A model generated the notes under the pieces. It was not told the DNA's origin. It saw only the letters and a program-made list of their open reading frames with translations, and made no database searches. The position numbers and the translations under genes were made by a program. Shown in pieces: positions 7,701 through 10,548 of a DNA stretch of 10,548 nucleotides (position 1 is the first letter of the stretch; the number at the start of each line of letters is the position of its first letter). The stretch is from Segetibacter sp. GTDB lineage: Bacteria; Bacteroidota; Bacteroidia; Chitinophagales; Chitinophagaceae. The stretch covers positions 1-10,548 of the forward strand of contig JASLBT010000118.1 of NCBI GenBank assembly GCA_030146445.1. Reading direction: 5' to 3'.

Positions 7701-9303
7701 CGGGCAAATTAGCGCAGATACTAAGCGGATCAGCTGAAAATGCCGCGCTAGGTTTGTTTCCTACATTAGCAGCATTGTTCACGACCAGGGTATCTGTGCA
7801 ACCCGAGGCTGTACGAATGATGAGCTTAATTGAAAACAGGCCCGGCGTGGTATAAGTGTGTTTTGGATTAGGATCACTGGAAGTATTACCGTCGCCGAAG
7901 TCCCACGAATACGAAGTAACCGGCTCACCAGTTTGCATTACAACTGTTGGGGTAATTGTAAAAGGAAGACATCCCTTAACCGGCAGGCCACTTACAGACC
8001 GAATCTTTGGTGGACTGATTTGTACAAGGTCTTTTTGGATTGATATACCGTCACAACCGGTCGGATTGATTGCATTCAACGTTACCGTATAAATACCAGG
8101 TTTTGTATAAGTATGCGATGGATTAGGGCTCGTGGATGTAGTACTATCTCCAAAATCCCAAAGGTAGGTTCCGTTGCCTGCAGTATTGTTGGTGAAATTG
8201 ACCGTAAATGGAACCTGGCAGCTTAACGGATTAGAAGACGTAAATGAAGCTGTGGGCTTAGTAGTTATCGTAATCGTTTTAACAATCGAGTCCAGGCAAC
8301 TTCCAAAGTTATTCACCAGTTTAACCTGGTACGTGCCCGCAGTTGTGTATATTTTCGAGGGGTTTAGCGCAGTCGACGTGGTGCCGTCACCAAAGTCCCA
8401 CATTGCCGATACGCTTCCGGGGAGTGAGGTATTGGTGAACGTGGCATTGCTTCCTTCGCAAGTGCCGGAGACGGTAAAATCTGCCTGGGCAAACTGAACT
8501 TTAATCAGGTCTGTTTTAATCAGGGTATCTGAACATCCATTTGGATTAGTTGCTATCAGTTTTACGGTATAAACGCCCGTGTTCGGATAACTGTGAACGG
8601 GCGAGCGCATCGTAGATGTAGTGCCGTCTCCAAAATCCCAGAAGAAGGACGACGAGCCGGAATTGAGTGAGGTATTGTTAAAGGTTACTGTTGCAGGTGG
8701 CCGGCAACCCTGTGTTATCGAATGAGTAAAGGCAGCGACGGGGGTTGGCAACAACCGGATGTAGTTCGGCCGCGAGAAGAGTTTCTCGCAACCAATGCTG
8801 TTTGTCACTTTAAGCGTTACCGTAAAGTTTCCTGAGCCGCGATAAACGTGAAAAGGATTTTGCTGTGTTGAGGATCCGCCATCACCAAAGTCCCAGCTCC
8901 AACTTACGATATTGCCCGTGGTTGAAGCACTGCTATCGGTAAACTGAACAGGCAGGGGAGAACATCCACCCGTTGAAGAGCCACCAAAGTTTACGACGGG
9001 GGGCAGGTTTACATTAATCAATCCCGTGCGCACAATGGAGTCGCTGCTGGTTGCGTTCCTGGCTACAAGTTTTACTGTATAGACTCCCGGGGAGAAATAG
9101 GTGATACTTGGGTTCTTTTGAATAGAGGTACTCCCATTTCCAAAGTCCCAAAACCATATGGTAGGATTACCGGTGGATTGGTCAGTAAAGTTCACTACCA
9201 TCGGGGCGCAGCCCGCAACTGGAGTCGCAGAAAAATTCGCGACAATAGTTTGCGAGAGGCTTAATAATGGTAGTAAAACCAAAAAAAGAAAGCATCCCTT
9301 CAT
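4723..9303 (-). CDS. Giant PKD-repeat surface protein with T9SS type-B (CHU_C / gliding motility) C-terminal domain
   Basis: This 1526-residue protein has a Sec signal peptide (~1-18, ending LLSLSQ). Residues ~20-1181 hold about 14 PKD domains of ~83 aa each. Most show the hallmark WDFGDG, a TxxxPxHxY segment, then GxYxVxL and a GCxD turn. The 7th (WIFDGG), 9th (WFFTGM) and 12th (WDFDNG) are divergent. Residues ~1182-1357 are two tandem Ig-like repeats with YQWQVNGRDVG and FQWQVNGKNVG cores. A diverged beta domain (~1358-1437) leads into a CHU_C / gliding-motility-associated C-terminal domain (~1438-1526) with IPNVFSPNGDGINDTW and VDIFNRHGQLLF. This domain directs export by the type IX system. 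The protein is probably an outer-membrane-attached adhesin or matrix protein used in attachment or surface motility; the ligand is unknown. Repeats usually carry one Cys near each end, so disulphides are possible. It is the only gene of its probable transcript and has its own promoter candidate. Confidence 0.95.
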   Translation of the reverse strand: MKGCFLFLVLLPLLSLSQTIVANFSATPVAGCAPMVVNFTDQSTGNPTIWFWDFGNGSTSIQKNPSITYFSPGVYTVKLVARNATSSDSIVRTGLINVNLPPVVNFGGSSTGGCSPLPVQFTDSSASTTGNIVSWSWDFGDGGSSTQQNPFHVYRGSGNFTVTLKVTNSIGCEKLFSRPNYIRLLPTPVAAFTHSITQGCRPPATVTFNNTSLNSGSSSFFWDFGDGTTSTMRSPVHSYPNTGVYTVKLIATNPNGCSDTLIKTDLIKVQFAQADFTVSGTCEGSNATFTNTSLPGSVSAMWDFGDGTTSTALNPSKIYTTAGTYQVKLVNNFGSCLDSIVKTITITTKPTASFTSSNPLSCQVPFTVNFTNNTAGNGTYLWDFGDSTTSTSPNPSHTYTKPGIYTVTLNAINPTGCDGISIQKDLVQISPPKIRSVSGLPVKGCLPFTITPTVVMQTGEPVTSYSWDFGDGNTSSDPNPKHTYTTPGLFSIKLIIRTASGCTDTLVVNNAANVGNKPSAAFSADPLSICANLPVNFTDLSTGNVNEWLWIFDGGTSSTLQHPMHVFSDTGKQTITLIATSFGCSDTLVKKDYIYVIPPVANFDTSFLCTDRLTRQFLDGSIDAKTWSWNFGDGGTTTQVSPTHTYAAPGNYLVELIVTNGACADTLAKRIKVLDKRGTLAVDKPEICRGTPVNFTLPGADTSNIIKYSWFFTGMDNPLSTTTAFVPAIHTYASNGSFVPAVITTDSVGCIDTFSLAGPVRIYGPTAGFAAVTPPICFATPVTFTDSTVTDGTHPIAIWDWNFGDGIRQSFTNPPFQHTYNSTGVFGIALKVTDSFGCTDSVFKAAVLTVAKANAEFTSPDTLTCPGAPVNFSSLSTGANLTYQWNFGDGNTSTGATPTHTYAQAGSYSVSLIITSESGCIDTVTKPNYISVQSPKALFSASDSFICQPIQISFFDSSTYASSWSWDFDNGNTSSLQNPVNVFSSSKTYQVKLVVTSPGGCQDSAYKVINVDLLDATLTYTPLTGCAPLPITFTAHSSRQVEYIWNFGDGNSITTADSVTSNVYTTGGKFLPQILLRDVRGCVVPVNGKDSIVIEQMFPKFGADKTVLCDSSLVQFTDSSSAMGTLSYLWSFGDGGTSTLRNPSHFYNGSGSYTVKLVVTSSLFGCSDSIVSPNFIVVNTTVTPSITITASDTNICAGSPVTFKAHPVNGGNAPQYQWQVNGRDVGTAADSLVITTLSDKDVVSSILKSSILCISTTAAQSNGIRMTVNANLTPAITINARTNNVCVRTPVTFTAAVVNGGTNPSFQWQVNGKNVGTNTDSFTTASLANGDVVTCVLTSSERCVTSRTAASNGVKMTIYDYPRVYAGADQVVLMGWRGNLNPTVTASDARFRWTPSTYLSNDTALRPAIAPEADILYKLTVTGIGGCSSSDDVAFRVLKLYIPNVFSPNGDGINDTWIINNLQYFPDAKVDIFNRHGQLLFHSDGYEQPWNGTYKGAPLPVAVYYYVIELRSQGIKPFGGSITILK
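4726..4992 (-). other. T9SS type-B C-terminal sorting domain within the PKD protein
   Basis: Residues ~1438-1526 start LYIPNVFSPNGDGINDTW and contain VDIFNRHGQLLFHSDG, QPWNGTYKG, PVAVYYYVIEL and the terminal GGSITILK. This is the standard order of the CHU_C/TIGR04131 domain. It implies secretion through the T9SS and cell-surface attachment. The domain is complete to the last residue, so the protein is not truncated. Confidence 0.92.
5233..5760 (-). repeat. Two tandem Ig-like repeats (~88 aa each) in the PKD protein
   Basis: Repeat 1 (nt ~5494-5760) and repeat 2 (~5233-5493) share the order TPxITI, NxCxxxPVTF, VNGGxxPxxQWQVNGxxVG, DxxxT, DVV, and SNGxxMT. The proteins are clearly related and the DNA is moderately similar by eye. 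This suggests an older tandem duplication distinct from the PKD array before it. Confidence 0.8.
5761..9246 (-). repeat. Array of about 14 PKD-domain repeats
   Basis: The repeat unit is ~83 codons. On the + strand the coding signature appears as recurring reverse complements of WDFGDG, for example TCGCCAAA/TCTCCAAA near 7410, 7900, 8150, 8390, 8630 and 8890. Units differ in sequence, so this is not a recent DNA-level expansion. The count was made by eye from WDFGDG-like cores and includes two or three diverged units. Confidence 0.85.
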
Positions 9304-9341
9304 TATGGTGTTAGTATAAGATCATGACCAATTCCTTTCCC

Positions 9342-9374
9342 TGCGGCTGCCCGCAACCATATTGATGAATATGG
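9342..9374 (-). promoter_or_regulatory. Two stem-loops in the 5' leader of the PKD gene
   Basis: CCATATT (9357-9363) and AATATGG (9368-9374) form a perfect 7-bp stem around a 4-nt loop. Next to it TGCGG (9342-9346) and CCGCA (9351-9355) form a 5-bp stem around a 4-nt loop. Both lie between the promoter candidate and the start codon at 9303. They may affect mRNA stability or translation. No known riboswitch is recognised. Confidence 0.4.
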
Positions 9375-9406
9375 AACTCTTTTAGTTGCAGAGACCTTTC
9401 CTTGTT

Positions 9407-9438
9407 CAAAAGTAGCCAGCACCGCAAGTGAATTCACT
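9407..9438 (-). promoter_or_regulatory. Candidate promoter -7 box and overlapping palindromic operator for the PKD gene
   Basis: On the minus strand TACTTTTG (9407-9414) is an exact match to the Bacteroidota -7 consensus TAnnTTTG and would give a leader of ~95 nt. There is no TTTG at the -33 position. Instead a perfect 12-bp palindrome AGTGAATTCACT (9427-9438) covers it, which suggests a regulator site. Confidence 0.45.
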
Positions 9439-9463
9439 GTGAGGCTATTAAATAGTAATTAAA

Positions 9464-10303
9464 TTACAATGATTTAACGAGGACCTTTCCGAAGGTGACA
9501 TAGTCTTCATTTTTAGCCTGGCCGGCTAACTCGATACACTTGGCGGCACTTGCTCTTGCGCCGGCTTTATCGCCCATGTCCTTCTGGATTCTCGCTTTTG
9601 TGAGATACAGGTAGTAACCCTTTGGCGTCGCTTCAATGGCTTTATTGATGTTTTCAAGTGCCTTCGGATAGTCCTTGTCCCATTCGTAATAGAAAGTTGC
9701 CGCCTGGAAATAAGGCTTTTTGTCACCAGCCAGGGCAGTTGCAAGTTGGGTTCGGACGCGTTCTTTTATATTGGTGGTAATTGGGATCTGTACGGCTGTT
9801 GTGCCCCACATTAACTCCAGTTCGCAACTTTCCGGTTTAACATTGCTGACCTGGATAGTAAACGTCTCGGTATTCTTTATTTTGCTGGCCGGAACGGTAA
9901 AACGGGCCACATCATCACTCTCTTTATAACCATCGGTACCCCAGTTGGTTAATCCTTTATTGAGTATTACCTGCCATTGATCTTTTCCGGGGATTGTATA
10001 CAGAACATAAGTGCCGCTATCCAATGCAGTCCCCGCGATAGATACTTTATCGGTGAACCTGATTCGTGTAGCTGAATTTGCGCCCGTTCTCCAGATCTTA
10101 CCAAAAGGAGCAAGTTCACTCGAAGTTTTAAACACCTCCCTTCCTCTTAAGGAAGGTCGTGAGTAATTAACCTCAATCCGGCCCATGCCAAAATCCTGGC
10201 GAATGACCTGGGTAGAACTGGGTGCCGGAAGATTTACCTGTGCATAAGTGCACATCGCAGAAAGTACAACTATAAACACCATCATCACACGTGTTCTTAA
10301 CAT
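9464..10303 (-). CDS. Exported DUF2911 protein with TPR-like C-terminal region
   Basis: I place the start at the ATG at 10303 (279 aa) rather than at 10342. It gives a clean signal peptide (MLRTRVMMVFIVVLSAMCTYAQ split after AQ, ~1-22), and a strong promoter lies between the two ATGs. Residues ~23-178 form a DUF2911 domain: RQDFGMGRIEVNYSRPSLRG (35-54), FGKIWRTGANSATRIRF (67-83), GTYVLYTIPG (97-106), and the late ELELMW strand. Residues ~196-262 (FYYEWDKDYPKALENINKAI, then GYYLYLTKARIQKDMGDKAG) look like two TPR-type helical pairs. DUF2911 proteins are exported and common in Bacteroidota; their biochemical role is unknown. The PKD gene starts 160 bp downstream on the same strand with its own promoter candidate and no obvious terminator between them. 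Family is secure; function is not. Confidence 0.9.
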   Translation of the reverse strand: MLRTRVMMVFIVVLSAMCTYAQVNLPAPSSTQVIRQDFGMGRIEVNYSRPSLRGREVFKTSSELAPFGKIWRTGANSATRIRFTDKVSIAGTALDSGTYVLYTIPGKDQWQVILNKGLTNWGTDGYKESDDVARFTVPASKIKNTETFTIQVSNVKPESCELELMWGTTAVQIPITTNIKERVRTQLATALAGDKKPYFQAATFYYEWDKDYPKALENINKAIEATPKGYYLYLTKARIQKDMGDKAGARASAAKCIELAGQAKNEDYVTFGKVLVKSL

Positions 10304-10317
10304 ATCAGTTTTTTGGG

Positions 10318-10348
10318 CAAACGTACGCCATCGGAAGGTCAATGCAAA
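10318..10348 (-). promoter_or_regulatory. Bacteroidota-type promoter of the DUF2911 gene
   Basis: On the minus strand TTTG (10345-10348) is followed after exactly 19 nt by TACGTTTG (10318-10325), matching the Bacteroidota consensus TTTG - 19 nt - TAnnTTTG. Transcription would begin ~10 nt before the ATG at 10303, giving a very short leader. This rules out the upstream in-frame ATG at 10342 for this transcript. Confidence 0.75.
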
Positions 10349-10352
10349 ACGA

Positions 10353-10377
10353 CCAACTTCCCATTATTGGAATTTGG
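10353..10377. promoter_or_regulatory. Imperfect 25-bp dyad just upstream of the DUF2911 promoter
   Basis: The half-sites are CCAA-n-TTCC (10353-10361) and GGAA-n-TTGG (10369-10377), with 10 of 12 base pairs matching around a central T. The dyad ends 4 bp upstream of the -33 box, centred near -52, a usual activator position. No specific regulator can be named. Confidence 0.45.
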
Positions 10378-10441
10378 GTCAAACCGCTTTATTTCAAGTT
10401 TTTTTTAAGCAGATCAAAGCCGTATAAACGTTGCTAATTGA

Positions 10442-10548
10442 TTATTTCAGTTCGTTTAGGCGGGTATCACCACCGCCCTGCTTAATCCGGAGTTCCCAGG
10501 TTTTACCGCTTTTTATGAAATCTTTAGCAGTGAGCAAATCCTGATTAC
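10442..10548 (-). CDS. C-terminal end of an unidentified protein (5' part beyond window edge)
   Basis: On the minus strand an open frame of ~34 codons enters from the right edge and stops at TAA (10442-10444). It reads NQDLLTAKDFIKSGKTWELR and then IKQGGGDTRLNELK. The amino-acid composition and codon choice look genuinely coding, and the stop lies 138 bp before the DUF2911 ATG. The GGG near the end is faintly like the tail of glycoside hydrolase family 97 enzymes, but this is too little to assign a family. The gap to DUF2911 contains a T8 run on the + strand (10399-10406), the dyad and the promoter. Confidence 0.6.
   Translation of the reverse strand, partial: NQDLLTAKDFIKSGKTWELRIKQGGGDTRLNELK

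Noticed and set aside
5761..9246. CRISPR-like periodicity
   Set aside because: The ~250-bp period comes from protein-coding PKD repeats; there are no short identical repeats with unique spacers.
10304..10342. Upstream ATG extending the DUF2911 protein by 13 residues
   Set aside because: The extension would put charged residues before the signal peptide, and the consensus -7 box lies inside it.

Overview
The window looks like chromosomal DNA from a Bacteroidota bacterium, most likely Chitinophagaceae or a close relative. The evidence is a type IX secretion (T9SS) type-B C-terminal domain on a giant PKD-repeat protein, a DUF2911 protein, the grouping of Gfo/Idh/MocA, sugar isomerase, lipoprotein cytochrome c, DUF1080 and ThuA genes, weak Shine-Dalgarno sequences, and a near-perfect Bacteroidota promoter (TTTG, 19 nt, TAnnTTTG). 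The taxonomic call is inferred from gene content only.

Left part (1-4303, all + strand): a carbohydrate-oxidation / 3-keto-sugar type locus. It starts with the 3' end of a Gfo/Idh/MocA dehydrogenase. Next come a small membrane protein of unknown function with its own terminator-like hairpin, a xylose-isomerase-like TIM-barrel protein with its metal ligands intact, a lipoprotein cytochrome c, a DUF1080 (3-keto-disaccharide hydrolase family) lipoprotein that starts one base after the cytochrome stop, and a secreted ThuA-domain protein. Together they suggest periplasmic oxidation of a sugar or glycoside with electrons passed to the cytochrome, hydrolysis of the keto-glycoside, and further processing by the isomerase and the NAD(P)-type dehydrogenase. 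The substrate cannot be read from the sequence. A GC-rich, inverted-repeat-flanked block of about 145 bp (MITE/REP-like) separates DUF1080 from ThuA.

Middle (4304-4722): a 419-bp convergent intergenic region with no convincing gene. It holds several dyads and a short protein-like stretch that may be a gene remnant. A 55-nt folded element lies six bases beyond the stop codon of the following minus-strand gene.

Right part (4723-10548, all - strand): a 1526-residue secreted protein with about 14 PKD repeats, two tandem Ig-like repeats and a CHU_C/gliding-motility C-terminal domain, probably a T9SS-exported surface adhesin. Upstream of it is a DUF2911 protein with a TPR-like tail, whose start is fixed by a strong promoter with a dyad just upstream. 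The last 105 bases hold the C-terminal end of another minus-strand gene. No tRNA, rRNA, CRISPR array or transposase gene was seen. The most unusual items are the extra membrane-protein gene inside the sugar locus, the MITE-like block, and the two promoter/dyad arrangements on the minus strand.
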